Position numbers and translations under genes: made by a program. A stretch of 64,000 nt of DNA from Bacteroidales bacterium (GTDB lineage Bacteria > Bacteroidota > Bacteroidia > Bacteroidales > UBA4417), in assembly GCA_016707785.1 (NCBI GenBank), contig JADJGZ010000029.1, positions 1-64,000 on the forward strand. Direction: 5' to 3'. How positions within the stretch are numbered: the stretch's first letter is position 1; the number at the start of each line of letters is the position of its first letter. The notes beneath the pieces are model-generated. The model saw nothing but the letters and a program-made list of their open reading frames with translations, was not told the DNA's origin and did not search any database. Shown in pieces: positions 29,763-38,531 of this stretch.

Positions 29763-31013
29763 TCAAATTCCAATCAATTTCTTCATAAATGGCATTACAA
29801 GGGTAATGGGAGGTTGTTCCCTTGCAATAACGTTTCCAGTACAAATGGTACCGGTCGACAATTTTTTCTGTGGCCCTGATGAAGATGACCATTGATAACC
29901 GCTGAATGTGGATGAATCTTTGGTCAATTCGACATCCACACGGTATGGGGCACCATAGGCAGAAAGCATTTCAACCAGCCTGGCATTATCAAGAAGCGAC
30001 ATCATGCTGCTTGATGTAACAGGGAAGTGAGAAACGAAACTGACCTTTCCTTTTATAAATCCATACTCTTCCACATGGAATGTTGTTGGAATGATTTCCA
30101 CTTTCATCCCTTTTTCAATTTCATCAGCGATATTTGGAGGGATAAAGATCAAGGCTTCTACTGTTTTTTCAAGGGTTTCAATAGTGATCAGCGGAATTCC
30201 TGCATTAACAAAAGAACCGGGTAAAACACTTATTTCGATCACTGTCCCGGTATAGTCAGAAATAATTTTACTTGCCTGATCATACTGAAGTTGGGCATCA
30301 GCAAGAGTAGCACGAGCTAGGAGGACCTGGTTCCAGGTTTCAAGTAATTGAGTTCTTTTCGAAAATTCCGAAGCCGAAAGCGAAATATCCAACTGTGAGT
30401 CATCCAAGTTAATGGCTTCTATTTCTTCGCGTGTGGCAACTATTTGCTGCTGTATCTCAAAAACCTGTGTTTTTGTGACAAGTCCCTGGCTGTGTAGATT
30501 TTCCAAGTTTTTCTCCCGTTCAAGCTGGCTTTTTAGCCGGTTTTCCAGGTTTTCAACCTTTCTTTTTAGGCTGCGGTGTTGTGATAATTTACTATTTGCC
30601 TGAATTACCGAGTCTTTCAGGTGCTCATGGGCAAGTAGTGAATAATAGTCTTCAAGTTCATCATGCTGCTGCTGGACATCATCCAGTTTTTGTTTTAATT
30701 CAGGCTGGGAAATCAGAGCTATTAATTGCCCGGTTCTAACTGAATCTCCCAGCTTTACATTAATTTCAGATAGTTGTCCATTAACAGGCGATGCAATACT
30801 CCTGTTTCCGGTTGACCGTATCAAAATCCCGGTCCCGGCTACTTTAGTAGTTGTATTGCCCATGAATCCCCACAATAATAAAAAAATGAGAATAAGCCCA
30901 ATTCCTGCTATGATCAGCCAGGCTGAAGGCTTAATTACATGTATCAATTGGTTTAGTTGCTGCCCGGGATGTTCCTGCTTTGAGGCTTGCTCACGGTATA
31001 AGTCAGATGGCAT
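29763..31013 (-). CDS. HlyD-family membrane fusion protein
   Basis: Periplasmic adaptor of 416 residues that joins the inner-membrane exporters to the TolC channel. One transmembrane helix (about 31-51, AWLIIAGIGLILIFLLLWGF) is followed by a lipoyl-like half motif (ASPVNGQLSEINVKLGDSVR) and a long coiled coil (about 115-245, rich in Leu/Gln/Glu/Lys). The second lipoyl half and a beta-barrel follow (SDYTGTVIEISVLPGSFVNA). It starts at the ATG 25 bases after the stop of the TolC gene. Related to NHLP bacteriocin secretion proteins; Gram-negative NHLP systems usually include such an adaptor. Confidence 0.93.
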   Translation of the reverse strand: MPSDLYREQASKQEHPGQQLNQLIHVIKPSAWLIIAGIGLILIFLLLWGFMGNTTTKVAGTGILIRSTGNRSIASPVNGQLSEINVKLGDSVRTGQLIALISQPELKQKLDDVQQQHDELEDYYSLLAHEHLKDSVIQANSKLSQHRSLKRKVENLENRLKSQLEREKNLENLHSQGLVTKTQVFEIQQQIVATREEIEAINLDDSQLDISLSASEFSKRTQLLETWNQVLLARATLADAQLQYDQASKIISDYTGTVIEISVLPGSFVNAGIPLITIETLEKTVEALIFIPPNIADEIEKGMKVEIIPTTFHVEEYGFIKGKVSFVSHFPVTSSSMMSLLDNARLVEMLSAYGAPYRVDVELTKDSSTFSGYQWSSSSGPQKKLSTGTICTGNVIAREQPPITLVMPFMKKLIGI

Positions 31014-31038
31014 ATCTTATCTTTAATGCGTTAAACCA

Positions 31039-32616
31039 TTAATGTTTTGGCAAAGTGATCAATTGGTCAAGTTCAATTGTATTGTCCGGCTTGCCTGGAT
31101 TCAACAACGTTCCTGTAATGAATCTGAAATAGACTACTTCGGAGTAATACCTGCCCATAATTGAAATCAGGTTCAGGCGGGCATTCAATAGTTGTGTCTT
31201 TGTACTATTCACATTAATTAAAGTAGATTCCTGGTCAATATATTTCCGTTTTTCGTTTTCATAAATAGCTGCCAGGTAATCTAAAGTCTCCATTTGATCC
31301 TGGTATTCCCCGATAAGGAAGTTCAGTTTGTCGGCCGAAAGCTGCACCTCTGATAAAATGCTACTGGCCAGCATCTGTGCCTGGTTACTGCTTTGTTCCA
31401 GCAATGCTTTATTCTGTACTACAACTCCTTTCCCTGATTTATTGGATACCGGCAACTGGAAGTCAAGCGAAACCCATACGGAAGGACCTGGTATGTTTTG
31501 GGAATAAGGTGCCGTGAAATTGTATTGATCAGAGGCCACAAGACCAGTGTATCCGCCGGTAACATTCAGGTCAAGCTTAGGCTTAACTGCCTGATTCGCC
31601 AAAAGCAGGTTGCATTTTCCCGACTCCACTGTTTGAAGAAGTGCCTGGTAATCACCTCGCTGATTCAAAACCTGGTCTGGATTGGTACTTCTCAAGGCTG
31701 TAAGGTCAATGCTTTTTAAATCGATCAAGGGAAATATATCAGTTGGAAAGCCTAGAGAGTCAATTGATTTAGCATCAAGTCCCATGACTTGCCCAAGATT
31801 GGTCCGGGCCGATAAAAGCTGTTGGTAGTAGTCGGACAACATGATCAGGTATGAACCTATGTTGGCACTCACATTAAGGGTGTCGGCACTGGGAATAAGA
31901 TCGGCCGATGCCAGTTTCCTCATCTGGTCCAGGTAGTCATACTCGTTATCAATGACTTCACGAATTTGAACACATTGTTCATTCATGGCTGCATAGTTCC
32001 AATATGCTGATGCTGTAGCATAAATAGACTGGGTTACGGTATGATACAATTTTTTAAGATTTGCCTCATACAGCAGCTGATTTGCATTGATGGATGCGGT
32101 TGTGGCAGCCTTTCCACTATTTTGAAGAAGTGGGATGTTTATTGTAAGATTGGCAGCCAGGTGATTCTGATATCGTTTAGGATAGACATTCTGGCCATCA
32201 TACTTGCTTTCAGAAAAGGTGGCCAGTACATTCGGACTTACTGTAATGCCATATTCAAACTGTTTACTGATACCTAATTGGTAGGATAAAACATTTGAAT
32301 ACTGGTGGATAATCTTATCCTGAATTGTGTATTCCGGATTATTGAGAATGTTTTTCTGGGCTGAAAGATTAAGTTTATAATCAAATTTGCCCTCTGATGC
32401 CATATATAGCCCAAAATAATAGTCAGCAAGCTGTTGCTGGTTTTTAATATCCCAGCTATGAGTCATGGTTCGATGAACCGATTCAATGAGTGAAACCCCG
32501 GGTAATAAATCTAGCTTACTTTTTAGGTTTTGTGCCCCAAGGGAAAACGGAACAGTGATTAATGCTGCGACTAAAGCAGGCAAGAGAAAAATCAGTGTTG
32601 CGGTTTTCCTACCCAT
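31039..32616 (-). CDS. TolC-family outer-membrane channel
   Basis: A 525-residue outer-membrane efflux protein. A signal peptide (about 1-28, ending SLGAQ) is followed by two repeats of the TolC helical hairpin: the first with LYEANLKKLYHTVTQSIYAT and YDYLDQMRKLASADLIPSAD, the second with NKALLEQSSNQAQMLASSIL and INVNSTKTQLLNARLNLISI. Strand regions in between (FEYGITVSPNVLATFSESKY) form the membrane barrel. It lies in the RiPP operon between the radical SAM C-methyltransferase (6 bases away) and HlyD, so export passes through both membranes with a dedicated channel. Confidence 0.92.
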   Translation of the reverse strand: MGRKTATLIFLLPALVAALITVPFSLGAQNLKSKLDLLPGVSLIESVHRTMTHSWDIKNQQQLADYYFGLYMASEGKFDYKLNLSAQKNILNNPEYTIQDKIIHQYSNVLSYQLGISKQFEYGITVSPNVLATFSESKYDGQNVYPKRYQNHLAANLTINIPLLQNSGKAATTASINANQLLYEANLKKLYHTVTQSIYATASAYWNYAAMNEQCVQIREVIDNEYDYLDQMRKLASADLIPSADTLNVSANIGSYLIMLSDYYQQLLSARTNLGQVMGLDAKSIDSLGFPTDIFPLIDLKSIDLTALRSTNPDQVLNQRGDYQALLQTVESGKCNLLLANQAVKPKLDLNVTGGYTGLVASDQYNFTAPYSQNIPGPSVWVSLDFQLPVSNKSGKGVVVQNKALLEQSSNQAQMLASSILSEVQLSADKLNFLIGEYQDQMETLDYLAAIYENEKRKYIDQESTLINVNSTKTQLLNARLNLISIMGRYYSEVVYFRFITGTLLNPGKPDNTIELDQLITLPKH

Positions 32617-32622
32617 GACACA

Positions 32623-34674
32623 TCAACTTTTGCTTGTAATTCCACTATCCCAGAATTGGCGGACTGTTTCGGCTGAAGAAATATTCTTTCCTCCGGGGAA
32701 ATTCTCCAGGTCTTGCTGGACCTCACAACTGCCTTCAATGGCCAGGTTTAAAAGTTTCTGATCAATTTCTATAATCAGTTTCAGTTTTTTCAGCCGGTTC
32801 AGGATTTTTTCAAGAGTTTCTCCAGAGATATCAGTACCTGTAAGGTTCTTAAACTGCTGAATGATACCATTCCTGTCAATTCCCGTATCCTGTATCACAA
32901 AAACTTCAGCTTCTGCCCCGGTAAGAATGATGATATTCTTTTCAGCGGCCGGCCTGAGATCAAGAACTTCAATAGTTTCTGCATCCACACGGTTATAACT
33001 CAACATTGGTTTAAAAACTGACCCCGACTGCCTGATCCATAGTTCAATAGCATTATGAACTCTGGTATAAACATCATGCTGAATCGTTTTATGGAAATCC
33101 GGATCCACAAAGAATACTGATAAATTGGCTATGGTTTCATCCGGGAATGGGTAAATGTAGCGTGTAGCCGTAAATGGCCTGAGTTTTAGGTCAGAAACAT
33201 GTTGGTTGTCGAAATAGTAGGAATAGCGGTTAAACCTGATAGGGTTGAATTTATTGGGAGGTTGAAGATGCGACAAAAGGGGTATCAAGGGTTCTATTTC
33301 TTCATACCATTCAGGTTTTTCACCCGGGAATCCAAATAAAAAATTCCAGCTAACCCGAATTCCATTTTTCCTGGCAAACTTCAGGTGGGTGATGTTGGTA
33401 ATGGCATCAGTGCCTTTGTTCATCAGATTCAGTACGGGATTGCTGAGTGATTCGAGACCAGGTTGTGTCCAACTGATACCCGCATCATTCATTTGTTTGA
33501 AATGAGAGGGCTTTAGGTTGGCCTTGGTTTCATAAAACAGGGAGTAAGGCTTTCCAAGTGCTGCCAGTTGTGGCATCAGGTTCTTGAAATAGCTCATGTC
33601 GATGATGTTGTCAACTACTTCAATCCTGGTGGTTTGATTTTCACTGGCAATACTTGCAAAATGCAACAGGGCATTCTGCGGGCTTTTTGACCGGAACTTT
33701 AATCCAAAGCCATTTAATCCACAAAAGGTACACTGGTGATGATTTCCCCACCAACAGCCCCTTGCGGTTTCTGCCAGGTAACCGGTAATAAGTTCTTTCC
33801 CGATACTAATATTCCCGACAGTAAGGTTAAAGTCGCTATAATCAGGAACAGGCAGGTGATTCAAGTCTAAAACAGTGGCACGTGGAATTTCATTTTCGGG
33901 CAGGGTAAAATATCGTGAACTTTTATCCCTGAATTCACTACCCAATGTTCCATACGGAAGTTCTGATTGTTTAATCCCGGGTCCTTTTTCAGTGATAATT
34001 TTCACCAGGTCAACAATCAGGTCATCAGCTTCACCGGAAACAGCATAATCAACAAAATCAAAATTCTGCATAATGGTCTTTCCGAAGATCCCTTCGCAAT
34101 TTGATCCACCAATAAGGGTAACCATATCAGGATTTAGCTGTTTAATGCGCCTGAGTAAAGCAAGAGAGGCATTCGTTTGCTGAAATACAGTACTGCAACC
34201 AACAATCCTGGGGTTTAATTCAATAATGGCTTGTGCCATCTCTTCAATAAACAGGTTGGCTTTATTCCTTAGTTCAGCCAGAAGGTTTTTACGCTTTTCC
34301 CTGAATGCCTGGTTGGGATTTTCTATTTCCCTGAAATTTAGTTTATAGTAGTTTTCAATGGAATTTCCCTCAAAATCAGGAAAAAGTGACTGAGAAAACA
34401 ACCATTCACCAAGCATGTACTGTGCAGGATAGTAGTCAGCAAATGCATATTCACTGTTTCCGGTTAGTTCTCCGAATAATAGGTTACCATAGATCACCCT
34501 GCTTGAAATACCTGCTGACTTCACTGTGGCATTCAGTAATCCGAGGCCTATGGAAGGCCGCTCGAGAGAAACAAGTGGCATTAATACGAAGCAAACATCC
34601 GAATGTGTGTAATGCTTTCTAATCCAGTCTCTTGTGTTGAATTGAGGTATCGGGCTCTTCATCGAGGATTCCAT
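32623..34674 (-). CDS. RiPP-maturing B12 radical SAM protein (likely C-methyltransferase)
   Basis: A radical SAM enzyme of about 683 residues, related to the 'RiPP maturation radical SAM protein 1' family, whose polytheonamide relatives (PoyB/PoyC) methylate unactivated carbons. An N-terminal cobalamin-binding-like domain (about 20-240; IVGCSTVFQQTNASL, LIGGSNCEG, FVDYAVSGEAD) precedes the radical SAM core. The cluster motif is spaced CX7CX2C in ARGCWWGNHHQCTFCGLNGF, then a TIM-barrel part (GISWTQPGLESLSN, NFLFGFPGEKPEW). A C-terminal domain of about 130 residues may bind the leader peptide. Start chosen at the ATG 34674; it overlaps the epimerase gene by 56 bases. The alternative ATG at 34662 is equally possible. 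Confidence 0.9.
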   Translation of the reverse strand: MESSMKSPIPQFNTRDWIRKHYTHSDVCFVLMPLVSLERPSIGLGLLNATVKSAGISSRVIYGNLLFGELTGNSEYAFADYYPAQYMLGEWLFSQSLFPDFEGNSIENYYKLNFREIENPNQAFREKRKNLLAELRNKANLFIEEMAQAIIELNPRIVGCSTVFQQTNASLALLRRIKQLNPDMVTLIGGSNCEGIFGKTIMQNFDFVDYAVSGEADDLIVDLVKIITEKGPGIKQSELPYGTLGSEFRDKSSRYFTLPENEIPRATVLDLNHLPVPDYSDFNLTVGNISIGKELITGYLAETARGCWWGNHHQCTFCGLNGFGLKFRSKSPQNALLHFASIASENQTTRIEVVDNIIDMSYFKNLMPQLAALGKPYSLFYETKANLKPSHFKQMNDAGISWTQPGLESLSNPVLNLMNKGTDAITNITHLKFARKNGIRVSWNFLFGFPGEKPEWYEEIEPLIPLLSHLQPPNKFNPIRFNRYSYYFDNQHVSDLKLRPFTATRYIYPFPDETIANLSVFFVDPDFHKTIQHDVYTRVHNAIELWIRQSGSVFKPMLSYNRVDAETIEVLDLRPAAEKNIIILTGAEAEVFVIQDTGIDRNGIIQQFKNLTGTDISGETLEKILNRLKKLKLIIEIDQKLLNLAIEGSCEVQQDLENFPGGKNISSAETVRQFWDSGITSKS

Positions 34675-36049
34675 AATCAAACATCCGGTTAATGGTATAA
34701 AAAATATTCTCCTGGGGTTCCCCGGTTGAAGATGACAGTTTTGCTGCTATTTCACCGGCTGTAAATTTTCCCTGGCTTATCAATTCCCCAACTTCTGAGA
34801 TAAGGGGCAAATCTTTGATTCGGATGCGCATGTACACCGAACTGACTTCAATGGCATTTGTAGCCGGGGCATAGGTGAAATCCTGGTGGAACCGCATCAG
34901 ATCATCTGCCTCCGGAAATGGTTTGGCAAACTTTTCAATCAACCTGTTCATGGTTTCTTCAAGATCCTGTGCATCAGTAAATGGTTCATTGGCAAGTGTC
35001 CAGTATCCTAAAGGCCATCTTTTACTTGAATTACAGGGTGTTACCATGCGAATTGATTTTTCAGCCATATTGATCAGAAAGCCGGTGATGCAGGCAATGG
35101 TGCTGCCTTCTTCAGAAACTTTTGATGAATCCATATGTTGGGCAGCTCGCCCGGCCTTGGCAAATACGCTGTTTGACTCGTTGGTTTGAGGCAACATCTC
35201 CACCCTGATCAATTCTTCCGGTGAAAATTCATTGTGGATTTTTTCGAGAATGGGTAAGCTCAGCACTGAAAATCGTTCAACAAATCCGTTGTTTTCTTCC
35301 GATAGCTTCAGAATGGTCCGTATCCTGTCGGGATATTTATAAGCCAGCGCTGTAGTAGTTTGCGGGAAATGCCCTAAAATCCTGCCAAAGTCGGTTATGA
35401 ATTTTTCGTAGTCAGGATTGTCAAGGGGTTCGGTGGCATAATAACAGGTGCCAAAACTGCCTGAATTTCCAAGAACATTTTTTACAGATTGCAGTGTTTC
35501 ATTCCACAATTTTGCATTGTCATCGGTATACCTGAAAACTTTACTCAACTTCTCGGATGCAACGGCACAAAACCAGCATCCTACCGAACATCCTTTAGTC
35601 AGTTCAAAGTTGATGGGAGAATGAATGATGGCAGCGCTTTTAGCTTTACCCAGTTCAATATAACATCTATTGATCTGGCGCTGACGCCATTTGCGCAATC
35701 GTTCATTTTCCGGGGCACATCCAATAGTTTGTAAACGATCACGATGACTTATCTTTTCATTTACAAACGACCTGTATTGTTTCACAATCGATGGAATTTC
35801 GCTGCCTGATTGACGAAACGCTTTTGCGTATTCAGGATCCGTGAGTATCCCTACTTCATCAGGGTCCAGATCGAAGTTGAAATAAGCTGAAGGGTATGAA
35901 AAGTCTGCTGCAGTTTTTTCCCTGAAATCATTGTCGCAGGTCCACCGTTCCAGTACCCGTTTTGTTTCACCTATCCGTCGGTTATATTCAAGGGATCCTT
36001 TCCCCGAAAAAATGGGGAGAATCTCAGTCAACTCATTGGTTTCTATCAT
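34619..36049 (-). CDS. PoyD-like radical SAM peptide epimerase
   Basis: A 476-residue radical SAM enzyme of the RiPP-maturation amino-acid epimerase family. The polytheonamide enzyme PoyD turns L- into D-residues in the core peptide. The canonical cluster motif CX3CX2C is Cys154, Cys158, Cys161 in ELTKGCSVGCWFCAVASEKL. Later cysteines, Cys320 in ACITGFLINMAEK and Cys339 in VTPCNSSKRWPLGY, are candidates for the hydrogen-donating cysteine that PoyD uses; the VTPC..SKRWPLG block is typical of this family. An N-terminal helical region (1-140) and a C-terminal helical tail flank the barrel. It starts 187 bases after the precursor stop and overlaps the following radical SAM gene. Confidence 0.92.
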   Translation of the reverse strand: MIETNELTEILPIFSGKGSLEYNRRIGETKRVLERWTCDNDFREKTAADFSYPSAYFNFDLDPDEVGILTDPEYAKAFRQSGSEIPSIVKQYRSFVNEKISHRDRLQTIGCAPENERLRKWRQRQINRCYIELGKAKSAAIIHSPINFELTKGCSVGCWFCAVASEKLSKVFRYTDDNAKLWNETLQSVKNVLGNSGSFGTCYYATEPLDNPDYEKFITDFGRILGHFPQTTTALAYKYPDRIRTILKLSEENNGFVERFSVLSLPILEKIHNEFSPEELIRVEMLPQTNESNSVFAKAGRAAQHMDSSKVSEEGSTIACITGFLINMAEKSIRMVTPCNSSKRWPLGYWTLANEPFTDAQDLEETMNRLIEKFAKPFPEADDLMRFHQDFTYAPATNAIEVSSVYMRIRIKDLPLISEVGELISQGKFTAGEIAAKLSSSTGEPQENIFYTINRMFDYGILDEEPDTSIQHKRLD

Positions 36050-36235
36050 TATATAATTTTTGAATAATTAGGAGCAGAACTTATCCCGCAATGAGAATTT
36101 ATCAGAAAATCCACTGATTGTGCATTGGGTGTAAATGATCCCTTGTTCTATGGCGGTATTACCATTTAAAGGTTTTATGCCGTCATTAAAAAAGGTTAAT
36201 AGAATGATGGGAAATGGCTGATCATACCTTATGGG

Positions 36236-36766
36236 TTATATCAGCACAACTGCAAGTTCGGCCACTGCAAATACAGTGCTTGCTGCTTCAAAATCCTGGG
36301 CAACTGTAGTGGTGGTTACACTTACTTCAGCTACTTCTAATTCGACTACACCTGTAGTATTTGTTGTAACTGCTTCTATATCGCCACCGGCAATTCTACC
36401 TAAATCGCTTTCCGAAAGTTCATTCGAAAATGACTTAGGTTTCATTGGCAATACCAGGTTCAAGGTTACAGCAGAATTTTTTATAAAACGTACTTCAAAA
36501 TTTTCAGGAATTTCCTGGCCTTTCGCAGCAAAACGTTCACCTATTAGTTTTCCAAACTCCGGGGTAATCACATCCGGCAATATGGCATAAACAGCATTGG
36601 CATTGTTTTCATATACATTAACTTTAGTGGTTCCCTCAAAGTCAAACCCGGCTTCAGTTAAAAATTTCTTTGGATCAGCCAGGAATTTCATCTTATAAGA
36701 CTCATCTGACCAGCAACGTGCGTAAATCTGGGCAACAATTGCATTGTTTTTTTCCTCGTTTTTCAT
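36236..36766 (-). CDS. Proteusin-like RiPP precursor with NHLP leader
   Basis: A 176-residue precursor peptide. Start is the ATG at 36766; an in-frame ATG at 36793 is less likely, as the family begins with a short charged start followed by a helix. Residues 1-64 match the nitrile-hydratase-like leader: helix YKMKFLADPKKFLTEAG, then strands ending AVYAILP. Residues 68-107 appear to repeat its second half (FGKLIGERFAAKG, then FEVRFIKNSAV ending LVLP). A double-glycine site follows, with LSESDLGRIAGG at 117-128 in the classic LSxxxLxxIxGG pattern. The 48-residue core (129-176) is rich in Val (11), Thr (9), Ala (8) and Glu (6), with no Cys or Lys, so lanthionine rings are excluded. Confidence 0.88.
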   Translation of the reverse strand: MKNEEKNNAIVAQIYARCWSDESYKMKFLADPKKFLTEAGFDFEGTTKVNVYENNANAVYAILPDVITPEFGKLIGERFAAKGQEIPENFEVRFIKNSAVTLNLVLPMKPKSFSNELSESDLGRIAGGDIEAVTTNTTGVVELEVAEVSVTTTTVAQDFEAASTVFAVAELAVVLI

Positions 36767-37331
36767 GTTTTTTGTTTTAATAATTGAAATCAAATTTGTT
36801 TGGTGATTTCTATGATGAAGTTTTTATCATAGTTATATATTATAGATATTTATTTCTGAATATGTAAAAGGTAACATTTCAGGCAATTAGATTTTTAAGC
36901 AACAATAATTAAAGAAAGGATTATGATTTTTCGAACATAAAGAAATAGATATCGCGTGCATTATTAATACATAAAATCATGTCCGGTATTTAAGAATGAA
37001 TTCATGAGGAATAGTAACAGAAACCGCTGTCACCCATACTGTCAGCAGCAAATTACTCGCCTGTCAAAAAAGTGATTTTTGAGGTTTCCTTATCAAGAGC
37101 TGTGGCCATCATCCATGATAAATCTCTTAATAATAGCTCTTGTTATGATAAAATCCCTCAAAATAGTGGGGGTATCACTGAAATCATGCAAATTTTCGCG
37201 ATATCTTAAAACTCCACATTACAGAGGTTTTGCACCAGTTTACTAAAAATGAACTAACATCATAAAGCAGCTCGCTACAACTCAGCTCAGGATAGATTTA
37301 TTCCGCTTTGCCACTGGTTTACTACCAACTA
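36767..37331. other. Promoter region of RiPP operon, no gene
   Basis: A 560-base AT-rich gap. It should contain the promoter of the precursor gene. A loose inverted repeat (TATCAAGAGCT near 37090 and AGCTCTTG near 37130) lies inside. No additional precursor or small regulator gene was found, and I could not fix a -7 box. Confidence 0.5.
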
Positions 37332-38117
37332 TTAAAAATATATTTCCCCAATTAAATACAATTTCCCCTTCCCGCTGATTTCTGTTCGCTCATTGAGGTA
37401 TCTGCACTGTAAATACCCTCTGCGTTCCGAGAGTTGAATAGCTGAAAATTCTGTTTTATTCAGTTGCTTTGCCCAATAAGGTGCCAGGGTCGTATGTGCC
37501 GAACCTGTTACCGGGTCTTCTTTAATGCCGATCTGTGGGGCGAAAAACCTTGATACAAAATCTACCTGATTTCCTTTGGCTGTAATGATAACACCACGAC
37601 TGTCGAGTTTTGCAATGTCGTCAAATGCAGGAGTTACATTAATAATGTCATCTTCCTTATCAAAAACCAACAGGTAATCCGTTTTCCCTTTAAAGGCTGA
37701 ATGGGGCTTCGGTTCAAAACAGTTTAATAATTCCGTGCTTAGAGTTACCGGATTAAGGCTATCGGTGGGGAAATTAAGACTTAGGAATTCACCGTTTTTC
37801 GTCACGGTCAATTCTCCACTTCTCGGAGAATAAAAATGAATGATATTTTCTGTATGGTTTTCATAATTAAATAGTACAAAAGCCGCAGCCAGCGTAGCAT
37901 GCCCGCATAAATCCACTTCCACCATGGGCGTAAACCAACGGATCTCGTATTGGTTATCGGTTTTCACATAAAATACGGTCTCTGCCAGGTTGTTTTCCAT
38001 GGCAATTTTCTGCATCAGTTCATCAGGCAGCCATGCATCCAACGGACAGACAGCTGCAGGGTTTCCTGAGAAAACCTTATCGGCAAAGGCATCGATTTGA
38101 TAAAGTTTGTTGGTCAT
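37332..38117 (-). CDS. PhzF-family isomerase-like protein
   Basis: A 261-residue protein of the PhzF/diaminopimelate-epimerase fold, usual length for the family. Diagnostic blocks are DAFADKVFSGNPAAVC at 9-24, the catalytic Glu in AMENNLAETVFYV (about 45), RWFTPMVEVDLCGHATLAAA with the DxCGHAT loop, and the second loop GIKEDPVTGSAHTTLAPYW. Family members are isomerases or have poorly known roles outside phenazine synthesis; no phenazine genes are here. Monocistronic; it lies upstream of the RiPP operon on the same strand but is separated from it by 560 bases. Confidence 0.92.
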   Translation of the reverse strand: MTNKLYQIDAFADKVFSGNPAAVCPLDAWLPDELMQKIAMENNLAETVFYVKTDNQYEIRWFTPMVEVDLCGHATLAAAFVLFNYENHTENIIHFYSPRSGELTVTKNGEFLSLNFPTDSLNPVTLSTELLNCFEPKPHSAFKGKTDYLLVFDKEDDIINVTPAFDDIAKLDSRGVIITAKGNQVDFVSRFFAPQIGIKEDPVTGSAHTTLAPYWAKQLNKTEFSAIQLSERRGYLQCRYLNERTEISGKGKLYLIGEIYF

Positions 38118-38172
38118 GATTGCAATTGATTATTCCTGATATTGGGTGTAATTTAACTGCAGGATAATGATA

Positions 38173-38531
38173 TTATTCTTTCTTTTTTTGTGGTTCATTC
38201 AAGGCATCATTTTGCTTTTGTTGCTGCAATTGTTTTGCATTTTTCACTGAAAAAGTTGCTCTGTATCAGCTACATCTGTTTTGTAATACTTACCATCTGT
38301 AGATTGCATCTTCAGTTGGTTACAATTTGTAACCAACTCACTGCCCTCCTTTGTGAGCCTGTGTTTCAATACCTTCCAATAGTTATTCGGATTGGGGCTG
38401 TCGGTTAAAACACCAACTATATCAACGATCGAAAAGTACCATTTCTCCTGGTCTTCGTCCCAAAGAGAGCGAATTTGCTTCTGCTCAAATAATCTGATGG
38501 ATGTTTCTTTATTCATAAGGCTGTCAATCAT
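38173..38531 (-). pseudogene. Bro-N domain protein with internal deletion
   Basis: Remnant of a Bro-N (baculovirus repeated ORF N-terminal) protein as used by phage antirepressors and common in Bacteroidota chromosomes. The N-terminal 95 residues are intact (NKETSIRLFEQKQIRSLW, KWYFSIVDIVGVLTDSPNPN, NYWKVLKHRLTKEG, YYKTDVADTEQLF) but a stop follows at 38244. Directly after it the next frame gives a charged, Gln-rich tail (NAKQLQQQKQNDALNEP ending QKKKE) of the kind that ends full-length members. The roughly 150 residues normally between are missing, so this is a deletion remnant. Confidence 0.7.

Noticed and set aside
36050..36235. Second RiPP precursor downstream of the first
   Set aside because: Only very short frames with no leader or double-glycine signal; nothing resembling a precursor.
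37332..38117. Phenazine synthesis gene phzF as part of the RiPP locus
   Set aside because: A 560-base gap and no functional link; PhzF-like proteins are common outside phenazine pathways.
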